A stretch of DNA of 64,000 nucleotides, from positions 1 through 64,000 of the forward strand of contig NZ_JAEKMI010000009.1 in NCBI RefSeq assembly GCF_020217485.1, written 5' to 3'. The stretch is from Mycobacterium sp. WUMAC-067. Lineage in GTDB: Bacteria; Actinomycetota; Actinomycetes; Mycobacteriales; Mycobacteriaceae. This document shows positions 1 to 9,113 of the stretch, piece by piece. Numbering within the stretch: the first letter of the stretch is position 1; each line of letters starts with the position of its first letter. A program made the translations under genes and the position numbers. The notes beneath the pieces were generated by a model. That model was not told the origin of the DNA. It was given only the letters and a program-made list of their open reading frames with translations, and did no database searches.

Positions 1-436
1 GGCTGGGCGTCAGCACCACGACGGGAATCGGCCGCGACGTCTGCTCCTGGTATCTGGCGTACTGGCCCTTGTTGACCTTGTTGACGATCTTCCATAGCCG
101 GTCGTATTCGGTGTCGCCGGGCAGGACGGAACGCGCTGTGGCGCCGAAACGCCGTGGGCCGACGTTGATTTCCACCTCGGGGCGCGCCTTCACGTTGTGG
201 TACCAGCCCGGCGAGCGCGCGGCGCCGCCGTTGGACGCGGTTACCAGGTAGTCGTCGCCGTCGCGGCCATAGGCCAGCGCGGCCGTGCGTGGCGCGCCCG
301 TCTTCGCACCAACCGTGTGCAGCAACAGGCTGGGCATCCACATCATCCGGTGCCCGATCCAGCCGTGAGTTCCCCGATACACGTGATCGTGGAACCGGAT
401 GAATCCGGCGAGCGCTTTCTCGGCGAGGGAACTCAT
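1..436 (-). CDS. Ddn-like F420-dependent nitroreductase family protein (3' end outside window)
   Basis: Reading the minus strand from ATG at 434-436 gives about 145 residues with no stop before the window edge, so the C-terminus is missing. The protein has the pattern of the deazaflavin(F420)-dependent nitroreductase (Ddn) family: a basic, aromatic N-terminus, then HTVGAKTG, ALAYGRDGDDYLVTASNGG, SPGWYHNVKARPEV and a Pro-Val-Val-Val-Leu-Thr-Pro strand. Family members use reduced F420 to reduce quinones or nitroimidazoles and are often membrane-associated. It is transcribed divergently from the P450 gene, so the 132-bp gap may carry both promoters. Family assignment is firm; substrate is unknown. 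Confidence 0.85.
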   Translation of the reverse strand, partial: MSSLAEKALAGFIRFHDHVYRGTHGWIGHRMMWMPSLLLHTVGAKTGAPRTAALAYGRDGDDYLVTASNGGAARSPGWYHNVKARPEVEINVGPRRFGATARSVLPGDTEYDRLWKIVNKVNKGQYARYQEQTSRPIPVVVLTPS

Positions 437-503
437 GGAAGTCAGTATCGCCGAGTGGACAGGATCTCTGCCAGATGAGCCGACAAGCCGCTTGAATGCT
501 CAA

Positions 504-520
504 CGAGACCGACAGTCTCG
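504..520. promoter_or_regulatory. Inverted repeat CGAGAC-N5-GTCTCG, candidate operator
   Basis: A perfect 6-bp inverted repeat with a 5-bp spacer lies in the 132-bp gap between the divergent Ddn-like gene and the P450, 49 bp before the P450 start. The size and position fit a dimeric repressor site controlling both genes. The sequence shows only the symmetry; the regulator is unknown and no regulator gene is adjacent within the window. Confidence 0.3.
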
Positions 521-568
521 CTGCATACTGCTTCTATACGCAGCCACTCGTCCGCAGGAGAGGCCACC

Positions 569-1918
569 GTGAGTACGGAAAACGTCAGCAAGACCAACCG
601 TTACCACTTTGATCGCCACACCCCGGAGTACCGCGAGCGGTTCACCGCGATCACCGAGGAGATGCACGCCAGGTGCCCGCTGGCGTGGACCGACACCTAC
701 GACGGGCATTGGGTGGCCGCGGGCAACCGGGAGGTCTTCGAGCTCGCTCGGTGCCCGCACGTGTCCAACGACCACGACGTCACCGGAGAGGGCACCGGCT
801 ACAAGGGCATCACGATTCCCACGCTGCCGCAGGCCACCGGCGTCCGTGGCGGCATGCTCGAGATGGATGAACCCGAGCACTCCGCCTACCGTCGCATTCT
901 CAACCCCTACATGTCGCCGGCAGCGATCAAGCGCTGGAAGCCATTCGTCGACGAGATCGTGCGGGCGAGCATCGACGAGAAGATCGAAGTCGGGCGGATC
1001 GACTTCGTCGACGATCTCGCGAACGTTGTGCCCGCCGTCCTGACGCTGGCGATGATGGGCGTTCCGCTGAAGAAGTGGCAGCTCTATTGCGAGCCGGCCC
1101 ACGCCAATGTCTACACCCCCGTCGATTCCCCGGACGCCCCAAGGGTTTTGGAGCAGACGATGGCGATGGGGGCGGACCTGTTCAACCACCTCCTCGAGAT
1201 TCGGGAGAACCCGCGACCCGGCATCGTGGACGCGTTGGCACGAATGACGATCGACGGCGAACCCGCCCCCGACGCCGAACTGCTCGGAATGCTCGGCCTG
1301 ATCATCGGCGGAGGTTTCGACACGACGACGGCGCTGACGGCGCACTCGCTCGAATGGCTGGGCGAAAATCCCGAGCAGCGCGAACTACTGAGGCGGGAAT
1401 CGGACACGCTGCTCGACTCGGCGACCGAGGAATTCCTGCGTTACTTCACGCCCGCCCCCGGGGACGGTCGCACGATCGCCGCCGACCTCGAAATCGCGGG
1501 CACGCGGTTCAAGGAGGGCGACCGCCTGTGGTTGTCCTGGGCGATGGCCAACCGCGATCCCGCGGTGTTCCCCGACCCGCATCGATTGGACCTCGCTCGT
1601 AAGAACAACCGGCACTTCAGCTTTGGGCTCGGCATCCACCGCTGCATCGGCTCCAATGTCGCGCGGGTCGTGTTCAAGTCGATGCTCACGGCGGTGCTCG
1701 ACCGGATGCCCGACTACCGCTGCGACCCCGAGGGCACCGTGCACTATCCGACCATCGGCGTGATCCAGGGCATGCAGCACCTTCCGGCGACCTTCACCCC
1801 CGGCCCGCGGCTCGGACCGGGCATCGACGAGACGCTGGAGAAGCTGCAGCGGGTGTGCGACGAACAGGGGATCGCGCGGCCGATCACCGAGTACACGGAG
1901 GCCGCCGTAATCAGCTAG
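569..1918 (+). CDS. Cytochrome P450 monooxygenase
   Basis: A 449-residue soluble bacterial P450. Visible motifs are the I-helix oxygen-activation segment GGGFDTT near residue 250, the K-helix ExxR as EFLR near residue 288, and the haem-ligand loop FGLGIHRCIG with the cysteine near residue 359. Length is usual for a class I P450, which needs a separate ferredoxin and reductase; none is encoded next to it. The GTG start at 569 follows AGGAGAGG at 557-564 with short spacing. The TAG stop overlaps the stop of convergent bcp within a CTAG. Substrate cannot be deduced. Confidence 0.95.
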   Translation: MSTENVSKTNRYHFDRHTPEYRERFTAITEEMHARCPLAWTDTYDGHWVAAGNREVFELARCPHVSNDHDVTGEGTGYKGITIPTLPQATGVRGGMLEMDEPEHSAYRRILNPYMSPAAIKRWKPFVDEIVRASIDEKIEVGRIDFVDDLANVVPAVLTLAMMGVPLKKWQLYCEPAHANVYTPVDSPDAPRVLEQTMAMGADLFNHLLEIRENPRPGIVDALARMTIDGEPAPDAELLGMLGLIIGGGFDTTTALTAHSLEWLGENPEQRELLRRESDTLLDSATEEFLRYFTPAPGDGRTIAADLEIAGTRFKEGDRLWLSWAMANRDPAVFPDPHRLDLARKNNRHFSFGLGIHRCIGSNVARVVFKSMLTAVLDRMPDYRCDPEGTVHYPTIGVIQGMQHLPATFTPGPRLGPGIDETLEKLQRVCDEQGIARPITEYTEAAVIS

Positions 1919-2388
1919 ACGGACAGGTCGCGGCGCAGCTTGGCGACGTGGCCGGTCGCCTTGACGTTGTACTGCGCTACGGCGATCTTGCCCTTCTCGT
2001 CGACGACGAACGTGGAGCGGATGACGCCCGTAACGGTCTTGCCGTACATCTGCTTTTCGCCGTAGGCGCCCCAGGCCGTCAGCACCTTGCGGTCGGGATC
2101 GGACAGCAGCGGGAACGTCAGCCCCTCCGCGTCACGGAATTTGGCGAGCTTCTCCGGCTTGTCGGGGGAGATGCCGACGACGTCGAGGCCGGCGCCGTTG
2201 AGCTCGGCCAGGCTGTCCCGAAAGTCGCACGCCTGCTTGGTGCACCCCGGGGTGGAGGCGGCCGGATAGAAGTAGACGATGACCCGGCGGCCCTTGTAGT
2301 CGGCCAGCGATACCTTGTTGCCGTCGGCGTCGGGCAGGCTGAAGGAGGGCGCTTTGTCGCCCGGTGCAAGCCGCGTGGTCTCGGTCAA
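1915..2388 (-). CDS. bcp: Thioredoxin-dependent peroxiredoxin Bcp
   Basis: A 157-residue thiol peroxidase of the Bcp/PrxQ family, which reduces hydrogen peroxide and organic hydroperoxides in the cytosol. The peroxidatic Cys49 lies in STPGCTKQACDFRD and the probable resolving Cys54 follows five residues later, the atypical 2-Cys PrxQ layout. I chose the TTG at 2386-2388 because AAAGGGA lies just upstream and because it gives the 157-residue length and MTxTTRL N-terminus I recall for M. tuberculosis Rv2521. An in-frame ATG at 2409 would add seven residues. Confidence 0.95.
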   Translation of the reverse strand: MTETTRLAPGDKAPSFSLPDADGNKVSLADYKGRRVIVYFYPAASTPGCTKQACDFRDSLAELNGAGLDVVGISPDKPEKLAKFRDAEGLTFPLLSDPDRKVLTAWGAYGEKQMYGKTVTGVIRSTFVVDEKGKIAVAQYNVKATGHVAKLRRDLSV

Positions 2389-2492
2389 GGTGGGTCCCTT
2401 TCTGTTCACCGGGGCGTCGGGGTTACCGCCAGCTGATCTAGGGTAGTTCGGGCAGGTGCATGAGCCGGATAGTGGGCGACTTGGAGGACACA

Positions 2493-2720
2493 GTGGCGGA
2501 CCGCGACCCCGAAGCCATCAAGCGAGACATCGACGTCGCCCGCGACCAGCTGGCGGCCACCGTCGATTCCCTTGCCGAGCGGGCGAACCCGCGTCGCCTC
2601 GCCGACGACCTCAAGGCCCAAGTGATCGGGTTCGTGCAGAAACCTGTGGTGCTGGCCTCGCTGGCCGGGGTCGGGGCGCTCGTCGTGGTGGTGACCGTGC
2701 GCCGCGTCAGGAACCGCTGA
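2493..2720 (+). CDS. DUF3618 small membrane protein
   Basis: A 75-residue protein beginning at GTG 2493 behind GGAGGA at 2482-2487. The N-terminal half is a charged helix with the family signature IKRDIDVARDQLAATVDSLAERANPRRLADDLK, and the C-terminus has one hydrophobic segment (about residues 52-68) followed by a basic tail. It matches Rv2520c in length and pattern as I recall it. A TAGGGT at 2439-2444 is a possible -10 element. The function of DUF3618 proteins is not established. The 3' end overlaps the convergent DUF3556 gene by 14 bp. Confidence 0.88.
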   Translation: MADRDPEAIKRDIDVARDQLAATVDSLAERANPRRLADDLKAQVIGFVQKPVVLASLAGVGALVVVVTVRRVRNR

Positions 2721-4446
2721 CGCGGTCGCTCTGCACGTAGACCGGAATGTCGTCGGCCCAGGGCTGATTCACGACCATGTCGGCGACCTCGCAGTAGCCG
2801 CGCTCGAATTCGCCCGTCGCCGCGTCGACCAGCCGGTATTCCTGCCGTTGTCGGTGGATGGGTTGGGCGTCGAGGATCACGACCCGCACCTCGCCGGGTT
2901 CGAACCCGCACCGTTGCTGCAGCGCCTCGATGAGGCACTCGTTGTGCATGTGCCCGTCGCCGAAGTTCCAGCCGAGGACCATCGAGCACAGGACTTCGCC
3001 CTCGCATAGGTTGTAGTCGTCCTCGTCGTAGTCGGCCATCGCCCGGTGGGCCAGGGTGAGCAGCGCGCGTCCGTGGGTGTTCATGCCGCGGAACGCGAGC
3101 GCGAGGTGCAGCGGGACCAGGGTTTCCTCTTTGCTGCCGTACAACCGCTCGAGCTGCAGGTGCTGCATCGGGCCCAGGGCGCGTGAGCCGACGCGGAATT
3201 TCTCGTCGGCCGAGGGGCGGACGCACCACAGGGTGGTGTCCCAGTTGCCGGCGTAGTAGCGCATGCCGGGCAGGAAGGAGACTTTGCGCGGGTACAGGTT
3301 TCCCGCGACGACGGTCCCGGCGATCACCACGAAGACGAGGGCGATCGGCCACGGGTTGCCGATGCTCGACAGGCCCAGGTGCGCGTGCGTGACGAACAGC
3401 CACAGCACGCCGAAGATCATGAACACGTTCCATTCCAGCGGCACGCCCATCGGGAAGGCCAGCAGGATGTTCAGGTGGAACACGATCATCACGAACGCGG
3501 CGAGTGCCGTCGGCCAGCCGCCGTGGGAGAACAGCAGCACCAGCGGAACCAGCCCTTCGACCGCGGTCGAGAAGTGGGCGATGAAACCCGCCAGCGCGCT
3601 GGGCCGCAGGTCATCCGGATAGCGCTTGAACATCGACCGCTTGAGCGGTCCCGACGGGATGAACGGATTGTTGGCCAGCATGGTGGAGATCACGAAGGGG
3701 AAGTGCTTGTTGAGTTTCGACGTCGCCGCGCCCAGCCAGATCACCATGAAGACGACCTTGGCCCCGACGACGATGTCCGCCCCGGCGAACAGGAACGTCA
3801 GCGCCAGCGGCGCATACACCTCGCCGCGCGCGGCCAGAAAGATCACCTTGTCGCGCAAGCTGATTAGGGCCAGGACCGCCAGGATGGCGGCGGTCTGCCA
3901 CCGCGGCAGCACGCCAATCGCGGTGTCCAGGGCGGGAATCGGGCCGGTGCCGTCGGACACCAGCGCGAACACAAGTAGCGCCAGCAGGACGCCGTAGAGC
4001 AACGCGTCGAACGGAGTTCTGTTGTTGCCCTTGGTCAGCGGTACCCGATCGGGCCAGGGCGGCAACCGGATGGTGCCGGGTCGCAGCCAGTACAGGATCG
4101 AACCCATCGGGGGGAAGTAGCGCCCGGCGAGCGGCCCGAAGCAGCATCCGAGGCCCACGACTTCGAACAGCATCGTGTAGAGCACGGCCTTCTGGAACAC
4201 GACGGGCTCCGCCCACCATGCGCTGACCTGGGTGAAGCCGCCGATGCCTCGCGTGGACCACGCGAAGATCCAGCCGCCGAGGATGTAGAGCGCGATCTTC
4301 ACGCCGTACATGACGTGCATCACCAGCGGGGTGCCGAACCCGTGCTGGGCGATGTGGCGTGCCATCGGCACGATGCGTTCGGCGCGTGGTCGTGCGCTCC
4401 AGTCGGCCACGTCGACGACGGGCAGATTGGGCCGGATGAACCCCAT
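2707..4446 (-). CDS. DUF3556 polytopic membrane protein
   Basis: A 579-residue integral membrane protein starting at ATG 4446 with GAAGGAG upstream. The first 360 residues hold about ten hydrophobic helices. The last 200 residues are soluble, with a region reading GWNFGDGHMHNECLIEALQQRCGF and a motif-rich QEYRLVDAATGEFERGYCEVADM. It belongs to the mycobacterial DUF3556 family, whose function is unknown. It converges on and overlaps the DUF3618 gene. Nothing in the sequence points to a substrate. Confidence 0.85.
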   Translation of the reverse strand: MGFIRPNLPVVDVADWSARPRAERIVPMARHIAQHGFGTPLVMHVMYGVKIALYILGGWIFAWSTRGIGGFTQVSAWWAEPVVFQKAVLYTMLFEVVGLGCCFGPLAGRYFPPMGSILYWLRPGTIRLPPWPDRVPLTKGNNRTPFDALLYGVLLALLVFALVSDGTGPIPALDTAIGVLPRWQTAAILAVLALISLRDKVIFLAARGEVYAPLALTFLFAGADIVVGAKVVFMVIWLGAATSKLNKHFPFVISTMLANNPFIPSGPLKRSMFKRYPDDLRPSALAGFIAHFSTAVEGLVPLVLLFSHGGWPTALAAFVMIVFHLNILLAFPMGVPLEWNVFMIFGVLWLFVTHAHLGLSSIGNPWPIALVFVVIAGTVVAGNLYPRKVSFLPGMRYYAGNWDTTLWCVRPSADEKFRVGSRALGPMQHLQLERLYGSKEETLVPLHLALAFRGMNTHGRALLTLAHRAMADYDEDDYNLCEGEVLCSMVLGWNFGDGHMHNECLIEALQQRCGFEPGEVRVVILDAQPIHRQRQEYRLVDAATGEFERGYCEVADMVVNQPWADDIPVYVQSDRVSGS

Positions 4447-4574
4447 GGCAGCTCCTTCGACGCGGCCCGTCTCCAGGGGGACGTATCGGCGTCAGCAAGA
4501 AACTACCTACATGAGCGGCTTTTGTGGGGTGATACGACGGCAAATGGCTTGTGGAGGTTGATCAGCCGCCCCGA

Positions 4575-4841
4575 TTACTCCCACCCGGGCGGGTCATTTT
4601 CGGCCATGTACGCCTCCCATGCCGCGCGCCGCCTCGCCCGCGTGTGCAGGCCCTGGCAGATCGCCTGCGCCTCGGCGGCGTCGGCTGCCCGGCCGAGATC
4701 GTGGTGCACGAAGCCGTCGTCGACCCGTTCGGCGCGGAAGCCGCCCGTGGAGACCGCGTGGACGCGGTACTCGCTGCGGTCATCGATGCTGGCGTGGAAG
4801 TGGCCCTCGTGGGGTTCGACCCACTTCAGCTCGGTTTTCAC
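4575..4841 (-). CDS. Small hypothetical protein (88 aa)
   Basis: A short acidic protein with the core VEPHEGHFHASIDDRSEYRV and an ending rich in Arg/Ala then WEAYMAENDPPGWE. I use GTG 4841 because AGAGGGA lies four to five bases upstream; a GTG at 4862 would add seven residues without a ribosome site. No family is recognised. The strong third-position GC and the RBS support a real gene. It lies upstream of the DUF3556 gene on the same strand, with a 128-bp gap. Confidence 0.6.
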   Translation of the reverse strand: MKTELKWVEPHEGHFHASIDDRSEYRVHAVSTGGFRAERVDDGFVHHDLGRAADAAEAQAICQGLHTRARRRAAWEAYMAENDPPGWE

Positions 4842-4971
4842 AGGTTCCCTCTGGACAAACACCGTCGCTGCGATGGTAAGACGCCCCGGGGGCCACGGGA
4901 AAGGGAGTTCCGAGACACTGGCGCCAGTGTGGAAGCAAAAGCCACCGAACGATGAACTATTCGGTGAGCTG

Positions 4972-5044
<73 letters not shown>

Positions 5045-5235
5045 TTGTGGTCGGCGAGACCGCGTAGGCGACAATAACAGGCGTCCTACCGCGGAGTGAA
5101 ATCCCGACCATTTCCCAGGATAGCGTGCCCGCGCACCCGGGTGGGCGTTGCCGGGCCGGGCCGTCGTCCCGCTGTCGTCAACTGTTCGCCGCCCGGTCTG
5201 CATGGAAGACGAAACGCACTGTCGCGCAGCCGCAT

Positions 5236-6474
5236 TCACAACACCGTGCCGCAGAACGGCGCGCGGTCGGTGGCGAAGGCGGCGTCTAGCTCAGCCGACG
5301 CACCCGCGCGCGCTTCGGCGATGCGGCCGGCCCGGGCCAGCTGGGAAGCCCGGTGCGCCCCCATGTAGATGGTGGCCAGGTCGGCCAGGCCGATCTCGAT
5401 GTGCGCGGGCCCGTCATGCGGCGTGCACTTCCCGGCGCCGCCGCGGGTCTGCAGCTGAAACCGTCCGCCCGCGAGCTGCAGCGGGTCTGTGACTTCCAGC
5501 ACGAGGTCGGTGTCGGCGGCGTAGGTGCGGGCGCCGAGCACCTCGGGTACGTCGTTGATGCGCACCCAGAGGAAATCGCTGACGCCCTTGATCTCCGCGG
5601 CGCGTTGATCGGTGAGTTTGAGCGGAAGCGGATCGTCGCCGGGCACATCGATCTCTATGCGGTAGAACATCTCCAGCACCAACAGCGTCTGCAGCAGCTC
5701 GGTGTGAGCTTCATTGGTGATAGGGCAGAAGTCCTCGACGACTACCGTGCCCAGGGGCGGGCGGAACGCATGCTGTTGCGACCCGACGACCCGATACGTC
5801 AGGAAGCCATCGGGATGGACCGTGTAATGCAGCGCCGACCCGTTACCCCGCTGCGTTTCCCTGTCGTCCATGTAGTCGGCCCACCACGCGTCGTCGCGGG
5901 TGATCGCGCCATGGGTTGCGGCACACCATCGTTCGTAGATTTCGGGCAAGCGGCTGCTCGCTTCGGCGGCGTTGAGCTCGCGCGCCCGGCTCCCGTCCGG
6001 CGCGGCCCTCAACTTCGCGAAGCGGCGGTCGATCGAATAGGTGTGGCTATAGCTGGCCACCCCGGCGCCGAAACCGTCGTACATCGCGGTCTGCGTCGGA
6101 ACGCCGCACACGATCGGATAGCCGCGGTCCAACAGGATCCCGAGTCCCTTCGCGCTGAGCTGGGCCCAAAGCCCCTTGCCCTGATGCGTCGACGCGACGG
6201 CGATCATCGTCAGCCACGCGGCGCGCAGGGCGGTGCCACCAGGCACGGTGAGCTGCGCGCGGTAAATGATCGACGTTCCCACCAGAAACGGATGCTCGGG
6301 CTCGGAGACGTCCTCGGCAATGAGGATGTCGTCGAGGTTGACCCGGCGTTTCCACGCTTCGAGATCCTGCGGACCCACCGGATCGCCGAACGTGCGGGCC
6401 TGATTTTCAAAGACCGCCTGCCAGTCGTCTTCGGTTGGATGCCGAATGTTGGTGCCGTCGTCCGTCGAGTTCAT
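5236..6474 (-). CDS. Eis-family GNAT N-acetyltransferase with SCP2-like C-terminus
   Basis: A 412-residue protein with the domain order of Eis: an N-terminal GNAT domain beginning RHPTEDDWQAVFENQARTF, an acetyl-CoA-binding turn AVASTHQGKGLWAQL, a central GNAT-like domain with IYERW, and a sterol-carrier-like C-terminus ending ELDAAFATDRAPFCGTVL. Eis enzymes acetylate lysines and aminoglycosides as hexamers with the C-terminal carboxylate acting in catalysis. It is clearly divergent from true Eis and looks like a paralogue. Start ATG 6474 is preferred because the extra 19 upstream residues look non-coding. It is divergent from the mmpL gene. Confidence 0.85.
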   Translation of the reverse strand: MNSTDDGTNIRHPTEDDWQAVFENQARTFGDPVGPQDLEAWKRRVNLDDILIAEDVSEPEHPFLVGTSIIYRAQLTVPGGTALRAAWLTMIAVASTHQGKGLWAQLSAKGLGILLDRGYPIVCGVPTQTAMYDGFGAGVASYSHTYSIDRRFAKLRAAPDGSRARELNAAEASSRLPEIYERWCAATHGAITRDDAWWADYMDDRETQRGNGSALHYTVHPDGFLTYRVVGSQQHAFRPPLGTVVVEDFCPITNEAHTELLQTLLVLEMFYRIEIDVPGDDPLPLKLTDQRAAEIKGVSDFLWVRINDVPEVLGARTYAADTDLVLEVTDPLQLAGGRFQLQTRGGAGKCTPHDGPAHIEIGLADLATIYMGAHRASQLARAGRIAEARAGASAELDAAFATDRAPFCGTVL

Positions 6475-6669
6475 TGCACATCCAATCCGCTTGTAGCCCA
6501 GGCAAAACGGCACTGCGCACACCGAATCCACGTGCTGAGTGTGCTTTTACATTCGATACCCGAGTACCAGAAGGTCAAACCTCAGGGGCCGCTCACCGGA
6601 TAACTGCTGTGCGCGAACAATCGGCGGTGGGGCGGGTCAAACGGCGCGGTTTCGGGTAGGCGATACGCC

Positions 6670-9036
6670 ATGCTGCAGGTAATCACCCGGCTTGCCATTG
6701 CCGCCCCGCGCCGCGTCGTCGGGCTCGCCTTCCTGGTGCTGGTGGGGGCCGCAGTCTTCGGGTTTCCGGTGGTCAACAGCCTTTCCGGCGGTGGTTTCCA
6801 GGACCCGACCTCGGAGTCCGCGCGCGCTACCGAGGTCCTGCGGGACAACTTCAACCAAACCGATCAGCAGATGCTGATCGTGGTGACGGCCCCGGACGGC
6901 GTCCGCAGTAACCAGGCGCGCCGGGTCGCCACCGACATCGTGGACCAGCTGAAACGATCGCCATGGGTGCTGAACGTGTCGTCGGCGTGGACCATGCCAC
7001 CCGATCGGCCGCAGGCCGCCGCCCAGCTGATCAGCAAGGACAACAAATCCGGGATGATCGTCGCCGGCCTGAAAGGCGGCGAGAACGACGCGCAGAAGTA
7101 CGCCAGCACGCTCACCAGCGACCTCGTGCACGACCGCGACGGCGTCACCGTGCGCGCCGGCGGCATGGCCGTCGCGTACGCGCAGATCAACGGGCAGAAC
7201 CAGCGAGATCTGCTGTTGATGGAGTCCATCGCGATCCCGCTGAGCTTCGCGGTGCTGGTCTGGGTGCTCGGCGGTGTGGTGGCGGCCACGCTGCCGATCG
7301 TCCTCGGCCTCTTGGCCATCGTCGGCACCATGTCGGTGCTGCGGCTGATCACCTTCGCCACCGACGTGTCGACGTACGCGCTGGACCTGAGCATCGCGAT
7401 GGGCCTGGCCCTGGCCATCGACTACAACCTGCTGATCATCACCCGCTACCGCGAGGAGCTGGCCCGCACCGAGGACCGGGACCGGGCGCTGTACCGCACC
7501 ATGGCCACCGCCGGCCGGACCGTGCTGTTCTCGGCCACGACCGTCGGGCTGTCGATGGCGGTGATGGCGCTGTTCCCGATGTACTTCCTGAAGTCGTCCG
7601 CCTACACCATCGTGGTCACCGCGATCATCGTGGCGATCGCCGCGGTGGTGGTCACTCCGGCGGCGATCGTGCTGCTGGGGCCGCGGCTGCACGTGCTGGA
7701 CGCCCGGCGGGTGATGCATCGCATCCTGCACGGGCAGCGGTCGTTCCGCGACCACGCGCACCGGCCGCTCGAGGAGCAGTTCTGGTACCGGTCGACGCGG
7801 TATGTGCTGCGCCACGCCATGCCGGTCGGCCTGAGCGTCGTCGCGCTGCTGCTATTGCTGGGCGCGCCGTTCCTGGGGGTGAAGTGGGGCTTCCCGGACG
7901 AGCGGGTGCTGCCCGAGTCCGCGTCGGCGCGCCAGGTCGCCGACATGCTGGACAACGATTTCGCCAACGGGTTCGGCACCGGGGTGTCGGTGGTCGTGCC
8001 CGACGCCCGCGGCGTGACCCGCGTCGACCTGCAGCGGTACGCCGCCGAGCTGTCCCGCGTGCCCGACGTGTCCGCGGTCAGCGCACCGACCGGGACGTTC
8101 GCCGATGGGGCGCGGGTGGGGCCACCCGTTGCCCCCGCCGGCGTGGCCAACGGCAGCGCGTTCCTCGCCGTCTCGACCACCGCGCCGCTCTATTCGCAGG
8201 CCTCCAACGCCCAGCTCGGCAGGTTGCATCAGGTCGCCGGGCCCGCCGGGCAGCCGGTGGAGATGACCGGGCTGGCGCAGATCAACCGCGACAGCGTCGA
8301 CGCGATCACCCAGCGACTGCCGATCGTGTTCGCGCTGATCGCGCTCATCACGTTCGCGTTGCTGTTCTTGCTGACCGGCAGCGCGGTGCTGCCGCTGCAG
8401 GCGCTGGTGTGCAACGTGTTGTCGCTGACGGCGGCGTTCGGGGCGATGGTGTGGATCTTCCAAGACGGCCACCTGGGCGCCCTGGGGACCACCCCCAACG
8501 GGACGTTGAACGCCAACATCCCGGTGCTGCTGTTCTGCATCGCCTTCGGGCTGGCCATGGATTACGAGGTGTTCCTGGTCTCGCGCATCCACGAGTACTG
8601 GCTGGCCTCGCAGGCCATGCGGGAGACGCCGGCCACCGCGGCCGAGGCGCGCGCCGCCACCGACGAGAGCACGGCGCTGGGCATCGCCGGCATTGGCCGG
8701 GTCGTCACGACCGCCGCCGTGGTGATGTCGATTTCGTTCGCCGCGCTGATCCCGGCGCACGTCTCGTTCATGCGCATGCTGGGGCTCGGCCTCACGCTTG
8801 GCGTGCTCGTCGACGCCACGTTGGTGCGCATGGTCCTGGTTCCGGCGTTCATCCACCTGCTGGGCCGCTGGACGTGGTGGGCGCCGCGGCCCCTGCTCTG
8901 GCTGAGGGAACGGTCGGCGACCGGTGAAGACGGCGAAATCGCGGTCGGGCGGGGCCGCTGGGCCCGCGACGCGCCCAACGAGGGGCGGTCATTGATCAGG
9001 AGGTGGCCCACCAAGACCGCGACCGGGCGCGGCTGA
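6670..9036 (+). CDS. MmpL-family RND lipid/drug transporter
   Basis: A 788-residue RND-superfamily membrane protein with the usual twofold MmpL layout: TM1 at residues 17-35, a periplasmic domain, TM2-6, then the repeat. Both proton-relay Asp-Tyr pairs are present, LAIDYNLLIITRYREEL in the first half and LAMDYEVFLVSRIHEY in the second. Members export lipids or siderophores across the inner membrane, usually with an MmpS partner, but none is adjacent. The N-terminus (MLQVITRLAIAAPRR) resembles what I recall of MmpL13, which is split in M. tuberculosis; here the frame is intact. The start is ATG 6670. Confidence 0.92.
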   Translation: MLQVITRLAIAAPRRVVGLAFLVLVGAAVFGFPVVNSLSGGGFQDPTSESARATEVLRDNFNQTDQQMLIVVTAPDGVRSNQARRVATDIVDQLKRSPWVLNVSSAWTMPPDRPQAAAQLISKDNKSGMIVAGLKGGENDAQKYASTLTSDLVHDRDGVTVRAGGMAVAYAQINGQNQRDLLLMESIAIPLSFAVLVWVLGGVVAATLPIVLGLLAIVGTMSVLRLITFATDVSTYALDLSIAMGLALAIDYNLLIITRYREELARTEDRDRALYRTMATAGRTVLFSATTVGLSMAVMALFPMYFLKSSAYTIVVTAIIVAIAAVVVTPAAIVLLGPRLHVLDARRVMHRILHGQRSFRDHAHRPLEEQFWYRSTRYVLRHAMPVGLSVVALLLLLGAPFLGVKWGFPDERVLPESASARQVADMLDNDFANGFGTGVSVVVPDARGVTRVDLQRYAAELSRVPDVSAVSAPTGTFADGARVGPPVAPAGVANGSAFLAVSTTAPLYSQASNAQLGRLHQVAGPAGQPVEMTGLAQINRDSVDAITQRLPIVFALIALITFALLFLLTGSAVLPLQALVCNVLSLTAAFGAMVWIFQDGHLGALGTTPNGTLNANIPVLLFCIAFGLAMDYEVFLVSRIHEYWLASQAMRETPATAAEARAATDESTALGIAGIGRVVTTAAVVMSISFAALIPAHVSFMRMLGLGLTLGVLVDATLVRMVLVPAFIHLLGRWTWWAPRPLLWLRERSATGEDGEIAVGRGRWARDAPNEGRSLIRRWPTKTATGRG

Positions 9037-9113
9037 CAATCCGACGTGTGTTGTGAGGCAATGACTTTGACAAGCACCGGGCCACCGACGCCGGGCAGGA
9101 CGGAGAAATCCCC

